NCBI GenBank assembly: GCA_949318235.1
Contig: OX439128.1
Location: forward strand, 56,753,009-56,817,008
Length of the DNA stretch: 64,000 nucleotides
Source: Ecdyonurus torrentis
Lineage: Eukaryota > Arthropoda > Insecta > Ephemeroptera > Heptageniidae
Direction of reading: 5' to 3'
The translations under genes and the position numbers were made by a program. The notes below the pieces were generated by a model. That model ran no database searches, was not told the DNA's origin, and saw only the letters and a list, made by a program, of their open reading frames with translations. Shown here in pieces: positions 37,052-49,010 of this stretch. How positions within the stretch are numbered: the stretch's first letter is position 1; each line of letters opens with the position of its first letter.

Positions 37052-38276
37052 TAATAATAGATCAACTAATACAGCAATGTTTGATCTACTTTCGAAAGTG
37101 TATAATGCTCTGGAGAATGGTGAAGACATTATTGGCCTCTTCTATGACTTCTCCAAGGCATTTGACATGTTGGATCCTGAAATTTTCATTCAGAAGTTAG
37201 CTGACAATGGTGTGAACGCTGCGGCTCTGTCATGGATTCAATCATTTCTATACAATAGAACTCAATATGTCGTAATACAAAGTGTGGATGAAAATGGGGT
37301 AATCAGGGATAATTTTTCAGACCCCATGAATACAAGTAAGGGAGTTCCACAAGGGTCACAAGTTGGCCCGCCATTTTTTGACACCTATATCAATGACCTG
37401 GCAATCATTATTATAATAGGCTTTCTTATCATCTATGCAGATGATACAAACAATTTAATTTGCAGTAAAATTCCCACGGATTTAATCAATAAAGCCATTC
37501 AGGCATTAAATGCTATGCAGTCCTGGTCAAAATCAAATAAATTAAATATCAATGTAAGCAAAACCACTTTTCTGCAGTTCCATACAGTCCAAAAAAAATT
37601 AGATTACTGTCCATTGATAAAAATGGAAGGTAAATCTATCCTACCATCTAATGAAACTAAATTTTTAGGCCTCACCATTTCAGATACTCTCAATTGGTCC
37701 ACTCATTGTTCAGACATTAATGCCAAACTTAGGAAAGGTGTTTTTCTACTGAGTTCTTTAAAGCACACTGTTAGCGCTCCCATGCTACGTAATGTATACT
37801 TTTCGTATGTATATAGCCACCTTCAGTATGGTATTATCTATTGGGGACAATCACCAAGTTCCAATGACGTTTTTGTCATGCAGAAGCGTGCAGTGAGAAC
37901 TATTTTCGGTACTTATCCCCCAATGTCATGCTTACCCCACTTTGTAGAATTAAACATTTTGCCACTGCCCTGTATATTTATCTATGAATGTGTTAAGTTT
38001 ATAAGGAGATACCCATCATGGTTTAAACCTGTCCACAGCGTTCACTCATATGAAACCAGGAATGGTGGAAACTTTTACCTTGAAAAACAACGCTTATCAC
38101 TAAGCAAAAAAGGTCCTCAATATTGTATACCCCTAATCTATAATGCACTCCCCAATGAAATAAAACAGTGTGAATCATATGATTCTTTCAAAAAGTCAGC
38201 TCAGAAATACCTGTTAGAAAATATGTTTTACAGTGTGTCAGACTACCTAGCAGCTAATAATGTAAAGTACTGTTAA
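37042..38276 (+). pseudogene. LINE reverse transcriptase palm/thumb and C-terminal region
   Basis: This is the longest open stretch of the element; with an ATG at 37017 it reads as 419 codons. Counting from there: FYDFSKAFDMLD (about residues 42-53, first catalytic Asp in the A motif), GVPQGS at 109-114, YINDL, and YADD at 140-143 with both catalytic aspartates kept. After the palm come KTTFLQF, ETKFLGLTISDTLNWSTH and the C-terminal HSYETRNGG and YNALPNEIK blocks common in Jockey/CR1-type elements. Catalytic residues look intact, so decay is recent or limited to frameshifts. TAA at 38274 is probably the natural end of ORF2. Confidence 0.93.
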
Positions 38277-38439
38277 ATTATTACTTACGTTCATATGCAC
38301 ACTTTTTGGTTTTTCTATATTAATAACTATGTTGTCTTTTCTCTTTCTTGCTTTTAAGTGTTATGTATTATGTATGAATTGACTTGTTCTACTCTGTAAA
38401 GACATGGAACACAATAAAATCTTTAATCTTTAATCTTTA
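38277..38439 (+). other. LINE 3' UTR and microsatellite tail
   Basis: About 160 bp of AT-rich non-coding sequence follows the ORF2 stop. A polyadenylation-type hexamer AATAAA lies at 38413-38418, directly followed by three perfect ATCTTTA units (38419-38439). Short tandem 3' tails instead of long poly(A) are known in several LINE clades and mark the true 3' end of the element. Confidence 0.85.
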
Positions 38440-38530
38440 AAATTCTTAAAAACTAAGAAAGTTTTATTTTTTGCGACTAAAGTGTAATGAACTTTTCATA
38501 AGACATTTCAAAGTGCTACATTTGAGTTCT
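38440..38530 (-). repeat. Remainder of the interrupted A monomer, - orientation
   Basis: AATTCTTAAAAACTAAG to TGCTACATTTGAGTTCT continues the monomer broken by the LINE. It stops after about 90 bp where orientation reverses. Confidence 0.88.
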
Positions 38531-38536
38531 GTACAC

Positions 38537-40632
38537 AAGTTTGTAACTCGAGTTCTAATTGAGATGTAAAGTTGTGGTTTTGAAATAATGTGATGCAAAA
38601 CGCTCTATAGTACTAAATTCACCTCTAGAAACAAAATTGAGAAAAAATATTTTGAAAAAAAAATTTTTTTTCAGATTCTGAAAACGATTTTTGATGATAT
38701 CTCAGAAACTAATAATGCTACAGACTTACGGTTTAAACTGAAATGTATCACTTTTAAATGTCTTATGAAAAGTTTATAACACTTTAGTCGCAAAAACTAA
38801 AACTTTCTCAGTTTTTGAGAATTTTCGAATTTTCTTACCGAAGTCTATAGCATTGTAGCCAATATGAAGAAAAAAAAGTTTGTAACTCGAGTTCTAATTG
38901 AGATGTAAAGTTGTGGTTTTGAAAAAAAGTGATGCAAAACGCTCTATAGTACTAAATTCACCTCTAGAAACAAAATTGAGAAAAAAAAAATTTCGAAAAA
39001 AATTGTGTTTTTCAGATTCTGAAAACGATTTTTGGTGATATCTCAGAAACTAATAATGCTACAGACTTACGGTTTGAACTGAAATGTATCACTTTGAAAT
39101 GTCTTATGAAAAGTTTATAACACTTTAGTCGCAAAAAACTAAAACTTTCTCAGTTTTTGAGAATTTTCGAATTTTCTTACCGAAGTCTATAGCATTGTAG
39201 CCCATATGAAGAAAAAAAAAGTTTGTAACTCGACTTCTAATTGAGATGTAAAGTTGTGGTTTTGAAAAAAAGTGATGCAAAACGCTCTATAGTACTAAAT
39301 TCACCTCTAGAAACAAAATTAAGAAAAAAAAAATTTCGAAAAAAATTGTGTTTTTCAGATTCTGAAAACGATTTTTGGTGATATCTCAGAAACTAATAAT
39401 GCTACAGACTTACGGTTTGAACTGAAATGTATCACTTTGAAATGTCTTATGAAAAGTTTATAACACTTTAGTCGCAAAAACTAAAACTTTCTCAGTTTTT
39501 GAGAATTTTCGAATTTTCTTACCGAAGTCTATAGCATTGTAGCCAATATGAAGAAAAAAAAGTTTGTAACTCGAGTTCTAATGGAGATGTAAAGTTGTGG
39601 TTTTGAAAAAAAGTGATGCAAAACGATCTATAGTACTAAATTCACCTCTAGAAACAAAATTGAGAAAAAAAAAATTTCGAAAAAAATTGTGTTTTTCAGA
39701 TTCTGAAAACGATTTTTGGTGATATCTCAGAAACTAATAATGCTACAGACTTACGGTTTGAACTGAAATGTATCACTTTGAAATGTCTTATGAAAAGTTT
39801 ATAACACTTTAGTCGCAAAAACTAAAACTTTTTAGTATTTGAGAATTTTCGAATTTTCTTACCGAAGTCTATAGCCATGTAGCCCATATAAAGAATAAAA
39901 AAGTTTGTAACTTGAGTTCTTATTAAGATGTAAAGTTGTGGTTTTGAAATAAAGTGATGCAAAACGCTCTATAATACTAAATTCACCTCTAAAAACAAAA
40001 TTGAGAAAAAAAAAATTTCGAAAAAAATTGTGTTTTTCAGATTCTGAAAACGATATTTGATGATATCTCAAAAACTAATAATGCTACAGACTTACGGTTT
40101 AAACTGAAATGTATCACTTTGAAATGTCTTATGAAAAGTTTATAACACTTTAGTCGCAAAAACTAAAACTTTCTCAGTTTTTGAGAATTTTCGAATTTTC
40201 TTACCGAAGACTATAGCATTGTAGCCCATATGAAGAAAAAAAAAGTTTGTAACTCGACTTCTAATTGAGATGTAAAGTTGTGGTTTTGAAAAAAAGTGAT
40301 GCAAAACGCTCTATAGTACTAAATTCACCTCTAGAAACAAAATTAAGAAAAAAAAAAATTCGAAAAAAATTGTGTTTTTCAGATTCTGAAAACGATTTTT
40401 GGTGATATCTCAGAAATTAATAATGCTACAGACTTACGGTTTGAACTGAAATGTATCACTTTGAAATGTCTTATGAAAAGTTTATAACACTTTAGTCGCA
40501 AAAACTAAAACTTTCTTAGTATTTGAGAATTTTCGAATTTTCTTACCGAAGTCTATAGCATTGTAGCCCATATAAAGAAAAAAAAAGTTTGTAACTTGAG
40601 TTCTAATTAAGATGTAAAGTTGTGGTTTTGAA
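38537..40632 (+). repeat. Satellite A array, + orientation, right of the inversion junction
   Basis: About six monomers restored to + orientation. They share AGCCAATATG, GTGATATCTC after GATTTTTG, GACTTCTAATTG and TGAAAAAAAGTG variants, so they form a local subgroup distinct from the 1-20949 array, with an alternating two-monomer pattern (about 683 bp). Several carry the TTAGTATTTGAG variant. The array ends within a monomer at GTGGTTTTGAA. Confidence 0.93.
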
Positions 40633-43600
40633 GACGTGCACCATTATCAGACAGTGAATACGATTTTTGATGATATCTCTGAAACTAGTAAAGCTACAGC
40701 CTTGCGAATTGGACTTAAATGTAGCACTAACAGACTTGCAAAGAAAAGGTTATTACACCTTAATGGCTCCAATGCAAACTTTCGCAGTTATAGAGAATCT
40801 CAGTGCTTTGTCATCGTACTTTTCAGACTGTGAATACGATTGTTGATGATAAATCCGAAGCTAATAAAGCTACAGGCTTGCGGTTTAAACTAAAATGTAG
40901 GACTAACAGACTTGCAAAGAAAAGGTTATTACACCTTATTCGCTCTAATGCAAACTTTCGCAGTTATAGAGAATCTCAGTGCTTTCTCATCGTACTTTTT
41001 TGACTGTGGATACGAATTTTGATGATATCTCCGAAACTAATAATGCTACAGGCTTGCGGTTTGAACTGAAATGTAGGACTAACAGACTTGCAAAGAAAAG
41101 GTTATTACACCTTAATCGCTCCAATGCATACTTTCGCAGTTATAGAGAATCTCAGTGCTTTCTCATCGTACATTTCAGACCGTGAATACGATTGTTGATG
41201 ATATCTCCGAAACTAATAAAGCTACTGGCTTGCGGTTTAAACTGAAGTGTAGGACTAACAGACTTGCAAAGAAAAGGTTATTACACCTTATTCGCTCCAA
41301 TGCAAACTTTCGCAGTTATAGAGAATCTCAGTGCTTTCTCATCGTACTTTTTTGACTGTGGATACGAATTTTGATAATTTCTCCGAAACTAATAAAGCTA
41401 CAGGCTTGCGGTTTAAACTGAAATGTAGGACTAACAGACTTGCAAACAAAAAGGTTATTACACCTCAATCGCTCGAATGGAAACTTTCGCAGTAATAGAG
41501 AATCGCAGTGCTTTCTCATCGATTTTTTTTGACTGTGAATACGATTTTTGATATATCTCCGAAGCTAATAAAGCTACAGGCTTGCGGTTTGAACTAAAAT
41601 GTAGGACTAACAGACTTGCAAAGAAAAGGTTATTACACCTTAATCGCTTCAATGCAAACTTTCGCAGTTATAGAGAATCTCAGTGCTTTCTCAACGTAGT
41701 TTTCAGACTAAGAATACGATTTTTGATGATATCTTGAAACTAATAAAGCTACAGGCATGCGGTTTGAACTGAAATGTAGGACTAACAGACTTGCAAAGAA
41801 AAGGTTATAACACCTTAATCGCTACAATGCAATCTTTTGCAGTTATAGAGAATCTCAGTGCTTTCTCATAGTACTTTGTAGACTGCGAACAAGATTTTCT
41901 AAGATATCTCCGAAACTAATTAATCTACTGGCTTTCGCTTTGAACTAAAATGTAGTACTAACAGACGTGCAAAGAAAAGGTTATTACACCTTAATCGCTC
42001 CAATGCATACTTTCGCAGTTATAGAGAATCTCAGTGCTTTCTCATCGTACTTTTCAGACCGTGAATACGATTGTTGATGATATCTCCAAAACTAATAAAG
42101 CTACAGGCTTGTGGTTTGAACTTAAATGTAGGACTAACAGACTTGCAAAGAAAAGGTTATTACACCTTATTCGCTCTAATGCAAACTTTCGCAGTTATAG
42201 AGAATCTCAGTGCTTTCTCATCGTACATTTTAGACTGCAAATATGATTTTTGATGATATCTCTGAAACTAGTAAAGCTACAGGCTTGTGGTTTGAACTTT
42301 AATGTAGGACTAACAGACTTGCAAAGAAAAGGTTATAACACCTTAATCGCTACAATGCAAACTTTCGCAGTTATAGAGAATCTCAGTGCTTTCTCATCGT
42401 ACTTTTCAGACCGTGAATAAGATTGTTGATGATATCTCCGAAACTAATAAAGCTACAGGCTTGCCGTTTGAACAAAAATGTAGGACTAACAGACTTGCAA
42501 AGAAAAGGTAATAACACCTTATTCGCTCCAATGCAAACTTTCGAAGTTATAGAAAACCTCAGTGCTTTCTCGTCGTACTTTTTAGACTGTGAATAGTAAT
42601 TTTGATGATATCTCCGAAACTAGTAAAGCTACAGGCTTTTGGTTTGAACTTAAATGTAGGACTAACAGACTTGCAAAGAAAAGGTTATAACACCTTAATC
42701 GCTACAATGCAAACTTTCGCAGTTATAGAGAATCTCAGTGCTTTCTCATAGTACTTTTTAGACTGCGAATAAGATATTTGATGATATCTCCGAATCTAAT
42801 AAAGCTACTGGCTTTCGATTTGAACTAAAATGTAGTACTAACAGACTTGCAAAGCAAAGGTTATTACACCTTAATCGCTCTAATGCATACTTTCGCAGTT
42901 ATAGAGAATCTCAGTGCTTTCTCATCGTACTTTCAGACCGTGAATACGATTGTTGATGATATCTCCGAAACTAATAAAGCTACAGGCTTGCGGTTTGAAC
43001 TAAAATGTAGGACTAACAGACTTGCAAAGAAAAGGTTATTACACCTTAATCGCTCCAATGCATACTTTCGCAGTTCTAGAGAATCTCAGTGCTTTCTCAT
43101 CGTACTTTTCAGACCGTGAATACGATTGTTGATGATATCTCAGAAACTAATAAAGCTACAGGCTTGCGGTTTGAACTGAAGTGTAGGAATAACAGACTTG
43201 CAAAGAAACGGTAATAACACCTTATTCGCTCCAATGCAAACTTTCGCAGTTATAGAAAACCTCAGTGCTTTCTCGTCGTACTTTTCAGACTGTGAATACG
43301 ATTTTTGATGATATCTCCGAAACTAGTAAAGCTACAGGCTTGTGGTTTGAACTTAAATGTAGGACTAACAAACTTGCAAAGAAAAGGTTATAACACCTTA
43401 ATCGCTACAATGCAAACTTTTGCAGTTATAGAGAAACTCAGTGCTTTTTCATAGTACTTTTCAGACTGTGGATACGAATTTTGATGATATCTCCGAAACT
43501 AATAAAGCTACATGCTTGCGGTTTGAACTGAAATGTAGGTCTAACAGACTTGCAAAGAAAACGTTATTACACCTTAATCGCTCCAATGCATACTTTCGCA

Positions 43601-43892
43601 GTTATAGAGAATCTCAGTGCTTTCTCATCGTACTTTTCAGACCGTGAATACGATTGTTGATGATATCTCACAAACTAATAAAGCTACAGGCTTGCGGTTT
43701 GAACTGAAATGTAGGACTAACAGACTTGCAAAGAAAAGGTAATAACACCTTATTCGCTCCAATGCATACTTTCGAAGTTATAGAAAACCTCAGTGCTTTC
43801 TCGTCGTACTTTTCAGACTGTGAATATAATTTTTGATGATATCTCCGAAACTAATAAAGCTACTCGCTTTCGGTTTGAACTAAAATGTAGTA

Positions 43893-45265
43893 CTAACAGA
43901 CTTGCAAAGAAAAGGTCATAACACCTTAATCGCTTCAATGCAAACTTTCGCAGTTATAGAGAATCTCAGTGCTTTCTCAACGTAGTTTTTAGACTAAGAA
44001 TACGATTTTTGATAATATCTTGAAACTAATAAAGCTACAGGCATGCGGTTTGAACTGAAATGTAGGACTAACAGACTTGCAAAGAAAAGGTTATTACACC
44101 TTAATCGCTCCAATGCAAACTTTCGCGGTTATAAAAAATCTCAGTGCTTTCTCATCGTACTTTTCAGACTGTGAATACGATTTTTGATGATATCTCCGAA
44201 ACTAATAAAGCTACAGGCTTGCGGTTTAAACTAAAATGTAGGACTAACAGACTTGCAAAGAAAAGGTTATTACACCTCAATCGCTCGAATGGAAACTTTC
44301 GCAGTAATAGAGAATCGCAGTGCTTTCTCATCGATCTTTTTTGACTGTGAATACGATTTTTGATATATCTCCGAAGCTAATAAAGCTACAGGCTTGCGGT
44401 TTGAACTAAAATGTAGGACTAACAGACTTGCAAAGAAAAGGTCATAACACCTTAATCGCTTCAATGCAAACTTTCGCAGTTATAGAGAATCTCAGTGCTT
44501 TCTCAACGTAGTTTTTAGACTAAGAATACGATTTTTGATAATATCTTGAAACTAATAAAGCTACAGGCATGCGGTTTGAACTGAAATGTAGGACTAACAG
44601 ACTTGCAAAGAAAAGGTTATTACACCTTAATCGCTCCAATGCAAACTTTCGCGGTTATAAAAAATCTCAGTGCTTTCTCATCGTACTTTTCAGACTGTGA
44701 ATACGATTTTTGATGATATCTCCGAAACTAATAAAGCTACAGGCTTGCGGTTTAAACTAAAATGTAGGACTAACAGACTTGCAAAGAAAAGGTTATTACA
44801 CCTCAATCGCTCGAATGGAAACTTTCGCAGTAATAGAGAATCGCAGTGCTTTCTCATCGATCTTTTTTGACTGTGAATACGATTTTTGATATATCTCCGA
44901 AGCTAATAAAGCTACAGGCTTGCGGTTTGAACTAAAATGTAGGACTAACAGACTTGCAAAGAAAAGGTCATAACACCTTAATCGCTTCAATGCAAACTTT
45001 CGCAGTTATAGAGAATCTCAGTGCTTTCTCAACGTAGTTTTTAGACTAAGAATACGATTTTTGATAATATCTTGAAACTAATAAAGCTACAGGCATGCGG
45101 TTTGAACTGAAATGTAGGACTAACAGACTTGCAAAGAAAAGGTTATTACACCTTAATCGCTCCAATGCAAACTTTCGCGGTTATAAAAAATCTCAGTGCT
45201 TTCTCATCGTACTTTTCAGACTGTGAATACGATTTTTGATGATATCTCCGAAACTAATAAAGCTA
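43893..45265 (+). repeat. B higher-order repeat, 3 monomers (526 bp), ~2.6 copies
   Basis: The marker GTCATAACACC lies at 43915, 44441 and 44967, an exact 526 bp period. The three monomers are an AACGTAGTTTTTAGACTAAG subtype, a TCGCGGTTATAAAAAATC subtype and a CAATCGCTCGAATGG/GAATCGCAGTG subtype. Copies look identical by eye. A further related copy begins near 47427. Confidence 0.9.
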
Positions 45266-47599
45266 CAGACTTGCGATTTGAACTTAAATTTAGGACTTAC
45301 AGACTTGCAAAGAAAAGTTAATTACACCTTAATTGCTCCAATGCAAACTTTCGCAGTTATTAGAAATCACAGTGCTTTTTCATCGTACTTTTCAGACTGT
45401 GAATACAATTTTTGATGATATCTCTAAAACTAAAAAAGCTACAGGTTTGCGGTTTGAAACAAAATGTAGAACTAAGAGACTTGCAAAGAAAAGGTTATTA
45501 CACCTTAATCGCTTCAATGCAAACTTTCGCAGTTATATAGAATCTCAGTGCTTTCTCAACGTAATTTTCAGACTAGGAATACGATTTTTGATAATATCTT
45601 TGAAATATAATAAAGCTACAGGCATGCGGTTTGAAATAAAATGTAGGACTAACAGACTTGCAAACTAAAGGTTATTACACCTTAGTCGCTCAAATGCATA
45701 CTTTCGCAGTTATAGAAAACGTCAGTGCTTTCTCGTCGTACTTTTCAGACTGTGAATACGATTTTTGATGATATCTCTGAAACTAGTAAAGCTACAGCCT
45801 TGCGGTTTGAACTTAAATGTAGCACTAACAGACTTGCAAAGAAAAGGTTATTACACCTTAATCGCTCCAATGCAAACTTTCGCGGTTATAGAGAATCTCA
45901 GTGCTTTCTCATCGTACTTTTCAGACTGTGAATACGATTTTTGATGATATCTCCGAAACTAATAAAGCTACAGACTTGCGATTTGAACTTAAATTTAGGA
46001 CTTACAGACTTGCAAAGAAAAGTTAATTACACCTTAATTGCTCCAATGCAAACTTTCGCAGTTATTAGAAATCACAGTGCTTTCTCATCGTACTTTTCAT
46101 ACTGTGAATACAATTTTTGATGATATCTCTAAAACTAAAAAAGCTACAGGTTTGCGGTTTGAAATAAAATGTAGAACTAAGAGACTTGCAAAGAAAAGGT
46201 TATAACACCTTAATCGCTCCAATGCATACTTTCGCAGTTATAGAGAATCTCAGTGCTTTCTCATCGTACTTTTCAGACCGTGAATACGATTGTTGATGAT
46301 ATCTCACAAACTAATAAAGCTACAGGCTTGCGGTTTGAACTGAAATGTAGGACTAACAGACTTGCAAAGAAAAGGTAATAACACCTTATTCGCTCCAATG
46401 CATACTTTCGCAGTTATAGAGAATCTCAGTGCTTTCTCATCGTACTTTTCAGACCGTGAATACGATTGTTGATGATATCTCACAAACTAATAAAGCTACA
46501 GGCTTGCGGTTTGAACTGAAATGTAGGACTAACAGACTTGCAAAGAAAAGGTAATAACACCTTATTCGCTCCAATGCATACTTTCGAAGTTATAGAAAAC
46601 CTCAGTGCTTTCTCGTCGTACTTTTCAGACTGTGAATATAATTTTTGATGATATCTCCGAAACTAGTAAAGCTACAGGCTTGTGGTTTAAACTTAAATGT
46701 AAGACTAACAGACTTGCAAAGAAAAGGTTATAACACCTTAATCGCTACAATGCAAACTTTCGCAGTTATAGAGAATCTCAGTGCTTTCTCATAGTACTTT
46801 TTAGACTGCGAATAAGATTTTTGATGATATCTCCGAAACTAATAAAGCTACTCGCTTTCGGTTTGAACTAAAATGTAGTACTAACAGACTTGCAAAGAAA
46901 AGGTTATGACACCTTAATCGCTCCAATGCATTCTTTTGCAGTTATAGAGAATCTCAGTGCTTTCTCATCGTACTTTTCAGACCGTGAATACGATTGTTGA
47001 TGATATCTCCAAAACTAATAAAGCTACAGGCTTGCGGTTTTAACTAAAATGTAGGACTAACAGACTTGCAAAGAAAAAGTTTATTACACCTTAATCGCTG
47101 CAATGCAAATTTTCGCAGTTCTAGAAAATCTCAGTGCTTTCTGATCGTACTTTGCAGACTGTGGATACGAATTTTGATGATATCTCCGAAACTAATAAAG
47201 CTACAGGCTTGCGGTTTAAACTAAAATGTAGGACTAACAGACTTGCAAAGAAAAGGTTATTACACCTCAATCGCTCGAATGGAAACTTTCGCAGTAATAG
47301 AGAATCGCAGTGCTTTCTCATCGATCTTTTTTGACTGTGAATACGATTTTTGATATATCTCCGAAGCTAATAAAGCTACAGGCTTGCGGTTTGAACTAAA
47401 ATGTAGGACTAACAGACTTGCAAAGAAAAGGTCATAACACCTTAATCGCTTCAATGCAAACTTTCGCAGTTATAGAGAATCTCAGTGCTTTCTCAACGTA
47501 GTTTTTAGACTAAGAATACGATTTTTGATAATATCTTGAAACTAATAAAGCTACAGGCATGCGGTTTGAACTGAAATGTAGGACTAACAGACTTGCAAA

Positions 47600-49010
47600 G
47601 AAAAGGTTATTACACCTTAATCGCTCCAATGCAAACTTTCGCGGTTATAGAGAATCTCAGTGCTTTCTCATCGTACTTTTCAGACTGTGAATACGATTTT
47701 TGATGATATCTCCGAAACTAATAAAGCTACAGACTTGCGATTTGAACTTAAATTTAGGATTTACAGACTTGCAAAGAAAAGTTAATTACACCTTAATTGC
47801 TCCAATGCAAACTTTCGCAGTTATTAGAAATCACAGTGCTTTTTCATCGTACTTTTCAGACTGTGAATACAATTTTTGATGATATCTCTAAAACTAAAAA
47901 AGCTACAGGTTTGCGGTTTGAAATAAAATGTAGAACTAAGAGACTTGCAAAGAAAAGGTTATTACACCTTAATCGCTTCAATGCAAACTTTCGCAGTTAT
48001 ATAGAATCTCAGTGCTTTCTCAACGTAATTTTCAGACTAGGAATACGATTTTTGATAATATCTTTGAAATATAATAAAGCTACAGGCATGCGGTTTGAAA
48101 TAAAATGTAGGACTAACAGACTTGCAAACTAAAGGTTATTACACCTTAGTCGCTCAAATGCATACTTTCACAGTTATAAAAAACGTCAGTGCTTTCTCGT
48201 CGTACTTTTCAGACTGTGAATACGATTTTTGATGATATCTCTGAAACTAGTAAAGCTACAGCCTTGCGGTTTGAACTTAAATGTAGCACTAACAGACTTG
48301 CAAAGAAAAGGTTATTACACCTTAATCGCTCCAATGCAAACTTTCGCGGTTATAGAGAATCTCAGTGCTTTCTCATCGTACTTTTCAGACTGTGAATACG
48401 ATTTTTGATGATATCTCCGAAACTAATAAAGCTACAGACTTGCGATTTGAACTTAAATTTAGGACTTACAGACTTGCAAAGAAAAGTTAATTACACCTTA
48501 ATTGCTCCAATGCAAACTTTCGCAGTTATTAGAAATCACAGTGCTTTTTCATCGTACTTTTCAGACTGTGAATACAATTTTTGATGATATCTCTAAAACT
48601 AAAAAAGCTACAGGTTTGCGGTTTGAAATAAAATGTAGAACTAAGAGACTTGCAAAGAAAAGGTTATTACACCTTAATCGCTTCAATGCAAACTTTCGCA
48701 GTTATATAGAATCTCAGTGCTTTCTCAACGTAATTTTCAGACTAGGAATACGATTTTTGATAATATCTTTGAAATATAATAAAGCTACAGGCATGCGGTT
48801 TGAAATAAAATGTAGGACTAACAGACTTGCAAACTAAAGGTTATTACACCTTAGTCGCTCAAATGCATACTTTCGCAGTTATAGAAAACGTCAGTGCTTT
48901 CTCGTCGTACTTTTCAGACTGTGAATACGATTTTTGATGATATCTCTGAAACTAGTAAAGCTACAGCCTTGCGGTTTGAACTTAAATGTAGCACTAACAG
49001 ACTTGCAAAG
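47600..49010 (+). repeat. B higher-order repeat, 4 monomers (705 bp), two copies
   Basis: GCGGTTATAGAGAATC lies at 47641 and 48346, 705 bp apart, followed in both copies by the TTAGGATT/TTAGGACT, TTAATTGCTCC, GTAGAACTAAGAG and AACGTAATTTTCAGACTAGG monomers. Related copies start near 45178 and 51166. Confidence 0.87.

Larger units (their letters stand above)
35676..38439 (+). mobile_element. 5'-truncated, frameshifted Jockey/CR1-like LINE retrotransposon
   Basis: The element contains the C-terminal part of an APE-type endonuclease, a linker, a reverse transcriptase with GVPQGS and YADD motifs, a C-terminal region, a short 3' UTR with AATAAA, and a tail of three ATCTTTA units. ORF1 and the N-terminal half of the endonuclease are missing, the usual outcome of incomplete target-primed reverse transcription. 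At least three frameshifts (about 35938, 36708 and 37045) break the ORF2 frame, so this copy cannot move by itself. It is inserted in a single - oriented A monomer: flanks read GGTAAGAAAATACTAA on the left and AAATTCTTAAAAACTAAG on the right, with no A sequence obviously lost. Clade assignment rests on motifs only. Confidence 0.93.
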
